Shown: positions 6,454-13,431, counted from the first letter of the stretch. The stretch: 13,600 nucleotides of DNA from Chitinophagaceae bacterium (GCA_947378615.1 CANCKV010000023.1:1-13600); one strand, 5' to 3'. The notes: generated by a model from the sequence alone, not told the origin. A program made the numbers and translations.

Positions 6454-7197
6454 TTATATAGTTAAATATCCTCCGTCTATAGGATAGTAACCTCCAGAAG
6501 CATAAGATGCAGCATCAGAACTTAACCAAATAACTAAGGATGCCACTTCATCTGGATTGCCTAATCTTCCAATCGGATGTTTTGAAGCTAATTCAGCTTT
6601 AGTTTTATTATCCAACGAGTTTAATAGAGGAGTGTTTATAAATCCTGGTGCAATACAATTAATCCTGATGCCCTTTGAAGAATATTCTATTGCAGCATTT
6701 TGTGTTAGTCCCACCACACCGTGTTTGGCAGCAACATAACCACTAAACGAGCCGAATCCTACTTCTCCAAGAATCGAAGCTGTATTTACAATTACCCCAC
6801 CACCCTGCATCAACATCTGTTCAATTTCAAATTTCATACAATAGAAAATCCCATTGAGATTAACACGAATTACCTTTTCAAACCCCTCAATACTCATATC
6901 TGCTATTGGGTTAATTTCTCCCAAGATTCCCGCATTATTAAAAGCGATATCAATTTTTCCATATTCATCAATTGATTGTTTTATTAGCTGTTCGCATTCT
7001 ATGGCTATACTCACATCGGTTTGAAAGAAACAAGCTTCACCACCTGAAGCGATTATTTTTTCTACAGTATCATTTCTACTAATATCAGATATAACTACTT
7101 TAGCACCATTTGCAGCATAAGCTAAAGCCGCTGCTTGTCCAATTCCTGAACCTCCACCCGTTACTAAGGCGATTTTTCCTTCAAACAACTTTTTCAT
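6454..7197 (-). CDS. Short-chain dehydrogenase/reductase (classical SDR)
   Basis: At 247 residues this is a classical SDR. The cofactor loop TGGGSGIG lies at 13-20. After beta-2 the acidic D38 (VVISDIS) favours NAD(H) over NADP(H). NNAG lies at 87-90, catalytic N114 in VNLNG, and the triad is S141 (NTASILG), Y154 and K158 (SGYVAAKHG). The PG motif at 184-185 (IAPGFINTP) and the C-terminal SGGYYPIDGGYL substrate-loop end are also present. It is a cytoplasmic alcohol/ketone oxidoreductase whose substrate cannot be assigned; 3-oxoacyl-ACP reductase-like and glucose-dehydrogenase-like enzymes share this architecture. The ATG at 7197 gives the usual short lead before the Rossmann strand. It stands between the chaperone pair and the PRC-barrel gene with about 120-130 nt on each side. 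Confidence 0.95.
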   Translation of the reverse strand: MKKLFEGKIALVTGGGSGIGQAAALAYAANGAKVVISDISRNDTVEKIIASGGEACFFQTDVSIAIECEQLIKQSIDEYGKIDIAFNNAGILGEINPIADMSIEGFEKVIRVNLNGIFYCMKFEIEQMLMQGGGVIVNTASILGEVGFGSFSGYVAAKHGVVGLTQNAAIEYSSKGIRINCIAPGFINTPLLNSLDNKTKAELASKHPIGRLGNPDEVASLVIWLSSDAASYASGGYYPIDGGYLTI

Positions 7198-7329
7198 TTT
7201 TATAATTTTATTGCTATGAATTAATTACAATGCAAACATCACTCTCAACAGTGCTTATATTATTACACAATTCAATTAAGATATTATAGGATTCTTAGCT
7301 TTTTAGTAAATTCCAAATTAATGTCAAGA

Positions 7330-7686
7330 TTAAATGGATGCTAACTCCCATAACCATTGCGCCATTTGTTCATTTAAAGAAGGAAGTTGCATGATCATTA
7401 AGTTGAATCCGATTTTACTCATCATCCAATCTATTTCTAAAACTCCCTTTTGTGAATTATAGAGATATATTTTTTTGAAATGATGCCTACCATCAATACC
7501 CAATAAGTTACAAACCCTCAGCGAACGCTGCAAGGACTCTATGATTATTTCAGTAGTTATTTTGCCAGTAAACGACAAGTTTTTGACTGAATAAATAAGT
7601 CTTGAATTGTAAAAAACATCATCAAGTCCCCATGACGCAAATTGATGCCTGCAAGCGGGCAAACGAACAATATTGATTGTTTTCAT
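7330..7686 (-). CDS. Unrecognised 118-residue protein downstream of the CbpA-like gene
   Basis: I do not recognise a named family. The protein is soluble-looking, with no signal peptide or membrane span. It has a basic front half (RLPACRHQF, SLQRSLRV) and a C-terminal half rich in Met/Trp: EIDWMMSKIGFNLMIMQLPS followed by LNEQMAQWLWELASI, probably a short strand plus an amphipathic helix. The central stretch GIDGRHHFKKIYLYN looks like a beta-hairpin. It begins 18 nt after the stop of the DnaJ-type gene, so translation coupling and co-expression are likely. In many bacteria this slot holds CbpM, the CbpA inhibitor, but the sequence does not look like the MerR-like CbpM. A role as partner or modulator of the chaperone is inferred from position only. 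Confidence 0.75.
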   Translation of the reverse strand: MKTINIVRLPACRHQFASWGLDDVFYNSRLIYSVKNLSFTGKITTEIIIESLQRSLRVCNLLGIDGRHHFKKIYLYNSQKGVLEIDWMMSKIGFNLMIMQLPSLNEQMAQWLWELASI

Positions 7687-7704
7687 GCTTAATAATTAAT
7701 CGAT

Positions 7705-8640
7705 TTACACTGTTTTAAATAGTTGACGTAGAGATTCAAATGATGCTTTTTGTTGTTCTGTAAGCTTTTCAGGCATAATGACCAGTAATTGTATATACAT
7801 ATCTCCAAATTCATTTTCCTTACCATATACAGGCATCCCCTTTCCTTTTATACGAATGCTTTTTCCATTTTGCGATCCTTCAATAACTTTAATTTTCACT
7901 GAGCCATTAATAGTATTAGAAACAACTTCCCCACCTAAGACTGCAGTAAATAAATCGATAGTTTGAGTCCTATAAATATCATCTCCTTTGCGTACAAATT
8001 GACTGTTCAATTTCGTTTTTATTTTAACCATTAAATCGCCATTTAATTCCGCAGTACTACCTTTTCCACCCTTTCTCTTAATATTTAACAACTGACCGTC
8101 ATAAGAACCAGGTTTAGTTGTTATTCTAATTTTTTCATTTTCCAATTGTATTATCCTGCTTGTTCCCTTGTAGGCTTCTTCGAGTGTAATTTCCATTTCA
8201 GTCTCATAATTTTCACCTTTAAACCCTGAAGAACGACTTCCTCCTCTCCTATTTCCCTGACTGCTAGATTTACCTGAAAAAAATTGTTCGAAGAAATCCG
8301 AAAATTCATGTTGCCCATCTTCCCCAAAACCTTGAAATCCATTTCCTTCAGTTCCAAATTCTTGCCCAAATCCACGGCTTCCATTTCCCCTATTTTGATT
8401 TCTATAATTTTCATTCTTCGCCCAATTCACACCTAACTCATCATATTTCTTTCGTTTTTCAGGGTCACTCAATACTTCATTTGCCTCATTAACAGCCTTA
8501 AACTTTTCCTCTGCCTGAATATTGTCAGGATTTTTATCTGGATGATGTTTGATAGCCAAAGCCCTATAAGCCTTTTTTATCTCGGCTTGTGTAGCATTTT
8601 TCTCAACACCTAATACTTTATAATAATCCTTGTAATCCAC
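7705..8640 (-). CDS. CbpA-like DnaJ/Hsp40 co-chaperone without zinc fingers
   Basis: The 311 residues show a J-domain at 1-70 ([20 protein letters not shown], with the Hsp70-activating HPD at 33-35). A Gly/Phe-rich linker follows at about 78-130 ([20 protein letters not shown]). The two C-terminal substrate-binding beta domains run from about 145 to 305 ([60 protein letters not shown]). The CxxCxGxG repeats of true DnaJ are absent, so this is the class II CbpA type, which works with DnaK in protein refolding. Translation starts at GTG (8640); an in-frame TGA lies 12 nt upstream and no ATG is available before the J-domain. The leader carries a 9-bp inverted repeat near the start codon. The next gene begins 18 nt after the stop. 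Confidence 0.95.
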   Translation of the reverse strand: MDYKDYYKVLGVEKNATQAEIKKAYRALAIKHHPDKNPDNIQAEEKFKAVNEANEVLSDPEKRKKYDELGVNWAKNENYRNQNRGNGSRGFGQEFGTEGNGFQGFGEDGQHEFSDFFEQFFSGKSSSQGNRRGGSRSSGFKGENYETEMEITLEEAYKGTSRIIQLENEKIRITTKPGSYDGQLLNIKRKGGKGSTAELNGDLMVKIKTKLNSQFVRKGDDIYRTQTIDLFTAVLGGEVVSNTINGSVKIKVIEGSQNGKSIRIKGKGMPVYGKENEFGDMYIQLLVIMPEKLTEQQKASFESLRQLFKTV

Positions 8641-8644
8641 TTTT

Positions 8645-8689
8645 ATTGATTCAATTTAAATAACTAACTGTTTTCCTCTGTGAATCAAT
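8645..8689 (-). promoter_or_regulatory. Inverted repeat in the leader of the CbpA-like gene (possible RNA thermometer or operator)
   Basis: The arms ATTGATTCA (8645-8653) and TGAATCAAT (8681-8689) are exact reverse complements, separated by 27 nt. In minus-strand RNA the 3' arm ends four bases before the GTG start, so a formed hairpin would crowd the ribosome entry region. The stem is AU-rich (7 of 9 pairs) and would melt easily. A protein operator with dyad symmetry is the alternative reading. Seen: the repeat and its position. Inferred: any regulatory role. Confidence 0.4.
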
Positions 8690-8750
8690 TTATACCAATT
8701 TCATCACGTTTCTGTCTTATATTTCGTCGAAAAAGAAGCACATATCCAAT

Positions 8751-9077
8751 TTAATCCCTACCATCTTCTTCAAGATTATCATGATTATCCCCACCAAGAC
8801 TATAATAGTTATTTTCTTCATCCTCACTCCCTATTTCTTCTTCCTCATCATCCAATTCAGCACCAAGAATATCCAAATCATCTCCCGTTTCATCCTCCTC
8901 AAATCCATTCTCATTATTTGCCCAAGACTTAGTCTTCTTGCGATTTTCTTTACTTTTAGAAATATCCTCAGGATCAATATCTGCCTCTATTTCATCATTA
9001 TCATAAACATCTTCATTTTTGGGAATTAATGAGTGACCATATAAATCTTTTTGTCTTGCTAAATTTCGACTTTTCAT
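8751..9077 (-). CDS. Highly acidic small protein with YYSLGGD tail motif, unknown function
   Basis: The protein has 108 residues, of which 37 are Asp or Glu, with long acidic runs (ELDDEEEEIGSEDEENN). The first 20 residues are basic (MKSRNLARQKDLYGHSL), giving a strongly dipolar chain that is probably largely disordered. The C-terminal YYSLGGDNHDNLEED is the part I recall seeing conserved in Bacteroidota hypothetical proteins near stress genes; this was not checked. There is no signal peptide, no cysteine and no known domain. Acidic disordered proteins of this kind could serve as desiccation or osmotic protectants, nucleic-acid mimics or chaperone clients, but nothing in the sequence decides. 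The gene sits about 110 nt upstream of the CbpA-like gene with its own A-rich leader. Confidence 0.85.
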   Translation of the reverse strand: MKSRNLARQKDLYGHSLIPKNEDVYDNDEIEADIDPEDISKSKENRKKTKSWANNENGFEEDETGDDLDILGAELDDEEEEIGSEDEENNYYSLGGDNHDNLEEDGRD

Positions 9078-9216
9078 TTTCTGTTATTTATTTTGTTTTA
9101 ATTATACTAAGAATCTGCAGACTTGAATTTTATTAAATCTTCGATGTATTTAAAGGCATTTGAAATAACTTTAATTACATTTTTGATTCGCTAAAAATTC
9201 GTCATAAATAGATAGG

Positions 9217-9441
9217 TTATTTATTAACCAAATCATTTTCCAATACTTTTTTGCGCTCTTTATATTCTTCGGTTGTCATTTGTCCCAAAGCATACCGTTG
9301 TTGTAAAATATCTAATGCGGAATCTTTTTTCTTACGTTGTCCTGGCACATCATAAGGTGTAACAAAAATCCAAAAAATAAGGAACATCCAAAGCAGCCAC
9401 CAAATGAGATTCATTCCCCAATAATAATTGTTGTAATACAT
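9217..9441 (-). CDS. Small membrane-anchored SHOCT-domain protein
   Basis: The 74 residues comprise a Trp/Tyr-rich N-terminus (MYYNNYYWGM), one membrane span at about 11-28 (NLIWWLLWMFLIFWIFVT), a basic linker (GQRKKKD) and a C-terminal SHOCT domain at 41-70 (ALDILQQRYALGQMTTEEYK followed by ERKKVLEND). SHOCT is a short two-helix module of the form L-x3-RYA-x-G-x-I-(T/S)-x-EEY, often at the C-terminus of small membrane proteins and thought to mediate oligomerisation. The function is otherwise unknown. It lies about 100 nt downstream of the beta-barrel gene and 140 nt upstream of the acidic protein gene. The positive linker after the span suggests the SHOCT helices face the cytoplasm. Confidence 0.88.
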   Translation of the reverse strand: MYYNNYYWGMNLIWWLLWMFLIFWIFVTPYDVPGQRKKKDSALDILQQRYALGQMTTEEYKERKKVLENDLVNK

Positions 9442-9542
9442 TGTTATAAAATTAATTGTAATAAAAAATGAGTTTTTAAAAGAGTATTTAATTCAAATCA
9501 TGCTGATTCCATGTCTCTAAATCATTTGCCATTTTTGAATAA

Positions 9543-10046
9543 TTAAAATTTAAAAGTCAATCCTACTTTTCCTCCCGAGAATGCATTTCCACCTCCAAAT
9601 TCGAGATTAATACCAAATTTTTTAGTAAAATAATACCTTCCACCAATCTGTGCACCTAACCCTAATCCTGAACTGTGATTACCATAATAACCTGCATCTG
9701 GAGAAGACCAATTGTAAAATCCTAAATTTAGTCCTGCATAAAAATCAAAAGGAGAAGGAATTAATAAGATATTATTGAAATGATAATTTGCATTTGCTGA
9801 AATTCCTGAAATATCTCTTCTGTAATAGTACCGACCCCAATATTCATTATAAGATCTAAAGGATAATTCCCCCCCAATACTAACATTTCGAAATGCCACA
9901 TAATCTATACCTACATAGACAGGCGTACCATATTCTGACAAACCAACTCCCATATTCAATTGTGCATGTCCAATAGACACTGTCCCCTGAGAAAAAACTG
10001 TTACGCCAAACAATGATAATGCGAACAACAAACAAACTCTTTTCAT
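9543..10046 (-). CDS. Outer-membrane beta-barrel protein (small porin-like)
   Basis: The 167 residues begin with a typical type I signal peptide (MKRVCLLFALSLFGVTVFSQ, cleavage probably near FSQ-G). The mature part is a run of alternating amphipathic strands with Tyr/Gly-rich turns (YVGIDYVAFRNVSIGGELSF, GISANANYHFNN, FYAGLNLGFYNWSS, LGLGAQIGGRYYFTKKFG, INLEFGGGNAFSGGKVGLTF). It ends in KF, the aromatic C-terminus expected for BAM-inserted barrels. The length suggests an 8-strand barrel of the outer-membrane beta-barrel (OmpA-like/PF13568-like) class. The cargo or role cannot be told; such proteins often serve structural roles or adhesion. It is transcribed after the AraC-type regulator with a 236-nt gap, so it may be a regulator target, by position only. 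Confidence 0.87.
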   Translation of the reverse strand: MKRVCLLFALSLFGVTVFSQGTVSIGHAQLNMGVGLSEYGTPVYVGIDYVAFRNVSIGGELSFRSYNEYWGRYYYRRDISGISANANYHFNNILLIPSPFDFYAGLNLGFYNWSSPDAGYYGNHSSGLGLGAQIGGRYYFTKKFGINLEFGGGNAFSGGKVGLTFKF

Positions 10047-10282
10047 AAAAAAAATTAAAACCTGATTAAGAAATAATCTCCCTTTTGATAATTAGGAAGA
10101 ATTGAAACATAAAAAAACTTTGAAATTTGAAACTTATGAATGTATTCCATCTTTATAAAAAAAGTCATACGGTTTTGATTCATTAAATTTCAATTATAAT
10201 TCAATTGCTTTTTGTTAATGTAAAGGTGGGTGGCTAATAAGGTTTGATTATTACACAATCAATTGGATAATTTATATGATTA

Positions 10283-10840
10283 CTACTTTTTGTTATTTTT
10301 ATCTTTTTTCACTTTGAGTCCCTTAAAAAATTGTGGGGTAACACCCGTTTCTTTTTTAAATTGTGTGCAAAAATGTGCAATACTTGAATAGTTCAAACGA
10401 AAAACAATTTCCCCAAAACTCATCCCATCGTACAAAATATATTCTTTTATTTTCTCAATCTTATGGTTAATGATATATCGTTCAATCGAGATTCCTGTAG
10501 CCTCCATAAAGAGCATCGTCAACTTTTGATAATTATAGTTGACTTTGTTACTAATATAATCTGAGTGACTTTGTTTAGGTAATTCATCTGCATAATGTAT
10601 CATTTCTACGATAACCATCTTTGTCATATCAACGAGTTGTGCATTTTTGTCTTCCATTAATTCCAACCCATGCTTTAGCAGAGCACTTGCCAAAACCTTT
10701 CTGTCACTTTTCGTAATGGAACTGATTATTTCAACTTCACCTAAATTTATTGCTCCATATTCAATATTCAAGTTTTCAAGCTGTTGCTTTACAATCATTT
10801 TGCAACGAATGCAGACCATATATTTGATAAATATTTTCAT
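10283..10840 (-). CDS. AraC-family transcriptional regulator with HMA-like N-terminal segment
   Basis: The 185 residues contain a C-terminal AraC/XylS DNA-binding domain at about 105-178 (TGISIERYIINHKIEKIKEY, ILYDGMSFGEIVFRLNYSSI, AHFCTQFKKETGVTPQFFKG), with both helix-turn-helix units and the closing G-x-T-P-x-x-F motif. The N-terminus MKIFIKYMVCIRCKMIVKQQ followed by LENLNIEYGAINLGEVEI resembles a heavy-metal-associated (HMA/ferredoxin-like) half-domain with a CxxC at C10-C13. This compact form is a common Bacteroidota arrangement. Metal sensing is suggested by the CxxC but not demonstrated. The ATG at 10840 keeps the whole HMA strand; Met8 would cut it. It probably controls nearby genes (beta-barrel, SHOCT or the lipoprotein), which is inference from position. 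Confidence 0.92.
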   Translation of the reverse strand: MKIFIKYMVCIRCKMIVKQQLENLNIEYGAINLGEVEIISSITKSDRKVLASALLKHGLELMEDKNAQLVDMTKMVIVEMIHYADELPKQSHSDYISNKVNYNYQKLTMLFMEATGISIERYIINHKIEKIKEYILYDGMSFGEIVFRLNYSSIAHFCTQFKKETGVTPQFFKGLKVKKDKNNKK

Positions 10841-10969
10841 ACTAATTATTTTCCTGCAACCTACCTTATTTGTATGGATAAAACGGGTTTAAACTAAACA
10901 ATATTTTGTTTCAACAATTGGCAAAAAAGTAGCTTACTTAAGACAAGCATTCTGAATAATTTCCTATGA

Positions 10970-11125
10970 TTAATAATGTTTCATTCCTTCTCGCTGTTCC
11001 CTTCGTTGTTTGTGTTCATTTGGATAATGCCTACTCCTTTCTTTATGAAAATAAGGAACACAGGCTGAATACATAGTAGCCAATAACGCTGAAATAATGA
11101 GTAGAGAAATTAATTTATTTTTCAT
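10970..11125 (-). CDS. Very small lipoprotein, 51 residues
   Basis: Reading from the ATG at 11125 to the TAA at 10972-10970 gives a 51-residue product. It starts MKNKLISLLIISALLATMYS and continues with the lipidation site SAC (C22), a near-ideal lipobox. The mature part is only about 30 residues and strongly basic and polar (HKERSRHYPNEHKQRREQR, ending GMKHY). A basic start, a hydrophobic core, then a small residue before cysteine is the standard lipoprotein signal. The function is unknown; short basic lipoproteins like this occur across Bacteroidota. It follows the large L,D-transpeptidase by about 70 nt and may share its transcript. Given the length, a chance open frame cannot be excluded, but the signal sequence makes that unlikely. 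Confidence 0.72.
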   Translation of the reverse strand: MKNKLISLLIISALLATMYSACVPYFHKERSRHYPNEHKQRREQREGMKHY

Positions 11126-11197
11126 TTTTTGTTAATTGTAAAAATTGTTTAGTAAAATATTGACCAAAAGTTTATGATTAATTGATTATTTATTAAT

Positions 11198-12838
11198 TTA
11201 ATTTTGAGATACATCAAAGAGCTTTTCTGCCATTTTTTTGTCGTGACCATAAATATCATCTCTAAAATTCATAATGCCCTCTGCATCCACCCAAGCGGTA
11301 AAGTATTTGATAATTACTTGAACTAGTGGTTTCGCATTTACCCATACTTCATTTGATTGATTCATTAAAGTGCCAATTGAATCTGCCGTATAAAGGGGCT
11401 GTCGTCTCAACAAAAATTTTGCTAGTCCTGCTGGATTTCCAATCCGGATGCATCCATGACTAAATGACCTTTTTGAATTTAAAAATGCATCTTTATTTGG
11501 GGTATCATGAAGATAAATGTTGAATTTATTGGGGAAAAGGAATTTTACTTTGCCAAGTGCATTTTTCTGTCCAGGCTTCTGCCTTATTTCAGGAATCAGT
11601 CCATCATATTTCACAACCTCCATATTGTGCTGATTCAGATAATTCCTATTTCTCATCATTGCGGGCATCACTTCCTTTTTTGTGATACTCAATGGCACAT
11701 TCCAATAGGGACTGAATACGATATAACGAATATTTCCAGAAAAAATGACTGTATTATGCGCTTCAGTTCCAACGATTACAGGCATTGAAAAACTGTATTT
11801 CCCAGAATCATATACGTAAAGTTTATATTCAGGAATATTTATCACAATTCTATCAAATCCTAACGTATCGAGAGGCAACCATCTTGCCCTTTCCATATTT
11901 ATTAGAATTTTTATTATCAAAGTTTTGGGAGATAGATTTAATTGTTTGAGAGTAGAAAATCCCACAATTCCCGTTTCAGGAAGTCCGAACCTAAATTGGA
12001 ACTTCTTAACAGCTATCAGCATTGAATCATTAAAAAGTGTTGATGTATCCTTTTCTTGATAATCACCAAGTAAAAAAAGTCGATTCTTGATGATTCGTAT
12101 TATTCTATTTTTTTCTCCTATCTTAAAGACCTTGTCAACTGTAATTGAGTCCCACTTGAAAAGTTTATTGAGTTGTTGGTATTTTGAAAGTTCTTTTTCC
12201 AATAACCTATATTGACGATTCAAAGGCTCCTGTATTTTATTTGGATATTCATTACCATCCACTAATGAGTCAAGAATCTTAGTGATGTTCATTTTTTTTC
12301 TAGGAATATACCACCCTAATTGAGTGATATTTAGTTCACTTCCTTGATACACTTTTGTAGCATATCTAAAGAACTGTCCAGTTATTGACAATTCAGCTTT
12401 TCTTATTAAACTATCCCTCAGTATTTTATTTGTGTCTATTTTATCACTGAGTCTATCATATAATTGCTTTAGTTCTGGATTATAAAGGGTACTATCATCG
12501 AGATTTGAAATTAAATCATTTTGAAGATTGTAAAAATTATGTGCTTGTTCTGTCAACCCATCTGCATCAAACCATGCAAACTCAAAGTTCCTTTGAGAAT
12601 AAAAATCAAAATATTCACTATGATATTTTTGAAAAGAATCTTCCTGTAAAATAAAATTTTCTAAGTAAATACTATCTAAAAAAAGATTATTAAAGGAACT
12701 TTTTGAATTGATGGAACTATCACGCAAACTATCTTTAGCTTTAATTGGGTTGCAAAAAATATTAAATAATGCAAACAAAAAAAGGGTCAATAAAACAATT
12801 GGTGTGGAAAAAATTACCTTTGAAATTTCTATTTTCAT
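11198..12838 (-). CDS. YcbB/LdtD-type L,D-transpeptidase, membrane-anchored
   Basis: The 546 residues match the large L,D-transpeptidases such as E. coli LdtD (YcbB). An N-terminal membrane anchor or signal lies at 10-29 (FSTPIVLLTLFLFALFNIFC). A helical scaffold follows at about 70-230 (FAWFDADGLTEQAHNFYNLQ). A peptidoglycan-binding-like segment lies at about 245-302 (FNDSMLIAVKKFQFRFGLPE, TGIVGFSTLKQLNLSP). The catalytic YkuD domain runs from about 330 to 500, with the NMERARWLP lead-in, IVINIPEYKLYVYDSGK, the capping subdomain around VPLSITKKEVMPAMM, H444 (IYLHDTPNK) and the nucleophile motif SHGCIRI at 460-466 (C463). LdtD makes 3-3 peptidoglycan cross-links and supports survival under envelope stress and beta-lactams. 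The domain faces the periplasm. There is a long gene-free region upstream; the small lipoprotein gene lies 70 nt downstream. Confidence 0.96.
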   Translation of the reverse strand: MKIEISKVIFSTPIVLLTLFLFALFNIFCNPIKAKDSLRDSSINSKSSFNNLFLDSIYLENFILQEDSFQKYHSEYFDFYSQRNFEFAWFDADGLTEQAHNFYNLQNDLISNLDDSTLYNPELKQLYDRLSDKIDTNKILRDSLIRKAELSITGQFFRYATKVYQGSELNITQLGWYIPRKKMNITKILDSLVDGNEYPNKIQEPLNRQYRLLEKELSKYQQLNKLFKWDSITVDKVFKIGEKNRIIRIIKNRLFLLGDYQEKDTSTLFNDSMLIAVKKFQFRFGLPETGIVGFSTLKQLNLSPKTLIIKILINMERARWLPLDTLGFDRIVINIPEYKLYVYDSGKYSFSMPVIVGTEAHNTVIFSGNIRYIVFSPYWNVPLSITKKEVMPAMMRNRNYLNQHNMEVVKYDGLIPEIRQKPGQKNALGKVKFLFPNKFNIYLHDTPNKDAFLNSKRSFSHGCIRIGNPAGLAKFLLRRQPLYTADSIGTLMNQSNEVWVNAKPLVQVIIKYFTAWVDAEGIMNFRDDIYGHDKKMAEKLFDVSQN

Positions 12839-13193
12839 TTTATACTATCTGATGATTTGCCTTTCGCTTAAATTAAGAAGGAACCAAATAGAATAAAGCA
12901 AAATTGAATGAAATGGCTACCTACCATATTATATAAGTTATGGAATTAGTATCAAGATTCTCATATTCAAACTGATTGTGTTAATATTCGTTAGGAAAGC
13001 AGTTAAAATAAATTGAGCAACTTTTATCTAAAGAAGATATGCATTTTAACTTAAAACTTATAACGTACAACTTCCTTACTAATTGAAAGTAACTACTTCA
13101 CTTTTACCCCTAAATTTTATTAAATGAACAAGATTTTCAACAAGTTACTTATCTTATAATACCTACAGACATACATTTTTAATAGGATGCCTG
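12839..13193. other. Gene-free AT-rich stretch upstream of the LdtD-type gene
   Basis: I see no gene in these 355 bp. Open frames on both strands are very short (for example MKWLPTILYKLWN on the plus strand). It should contain the promoter of the L,D-transpeptidase gene, but no clear Bacteroidota TTTG / TAnnTTTG pair stands out. No inverted repeat of note is present until the tandem array begins at 13194. Confidence 0.5.
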
Positions 13194-13403
13194 TTCGTTA
13201 AGCTTATTGCAGTCACATACGACCCTGTGTGGCAGTTCGATAAGCTTAATGAAGCTACACACAACCCTGTGTGGCAGTCCGTTAAGCTTATCGAACCCAC
13301 ATTCGACATCGAATGGCAATCCGATAAGCTTTCTGAACCTGCACACAACCCTGTATGGCAATTCATTAAGCTTATCGAACCCACACACTACCCTATGTGT
13401 CAC
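13194..13403. repeat. Five tandem 42-bp repeats with dyad symmetry every 21 bp
   Basis: Five directly abutting 42-bp units run 13194-13235, 13236-13277, 13278-13319, 13320-13361 and 13362-13403. All contain TAAGCTT at the same place. Each unit has two symmetric cores. The first is an imperfect version of TTCGATAAGCTTATCGAA (unit positions 1-18). The second is an ACACA...TGTGT-type hairpin (positions 23-38). Their centres lie at 9.5 and 30.5, exactly half a unit apart. Units 1, 3 and 5 resemble each other at position 5 (GTTAAGC or ATTAAGC), and units 2 and 4 share GATAAGC and CACACAACCCTGT, giving an A-B-A-B-A order. Units 2 and 4 differ at 7 of 42 positions. The TTCGA-AAGCT core resembles widespread TTCGACAAGCTC-type bacterial repeats, from memory. 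No spacers are present, so this is not CRISPR. Confidence 0.95.
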
Positions 13404-13431
13404 TCTGTAGGTTTTTTATGGCATCTAAACC

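Noticed and set aside
8151..8414. 87-residue minus-strand open frame
   Set aside because: It lies wholly inside the CbpA-like gene in another frame, over its low-complexity Gly/Phe region.
7705..8640. Annotation as true DnaJ
   Set aside because: The four CxxCxGxG zinc-binding repeats are absent, so the class II CbpA-like assignment fits better.
8781..9029. Plus-strand hydrophobic open frame of 82 residues
   Set aside because: It is the antisense of the Asp/Glu-rich gene; GAA/GAT codons read backwards give Phe/Ile/Leu, imitating a membrane protein.
10841..10969. Bacteroidota-type promoter (TTTG and TAnnTTTG) upstream of the AraC-family gene
   Set aside because: Only partial matches such as TATTGTTT with poor spacing were found; not strong enough to report as a feature.
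13194..13403. CRISPR-like array
   Set aside because: The 42-bp units abut directly with no unique spacers, and no cas gene is in the window.
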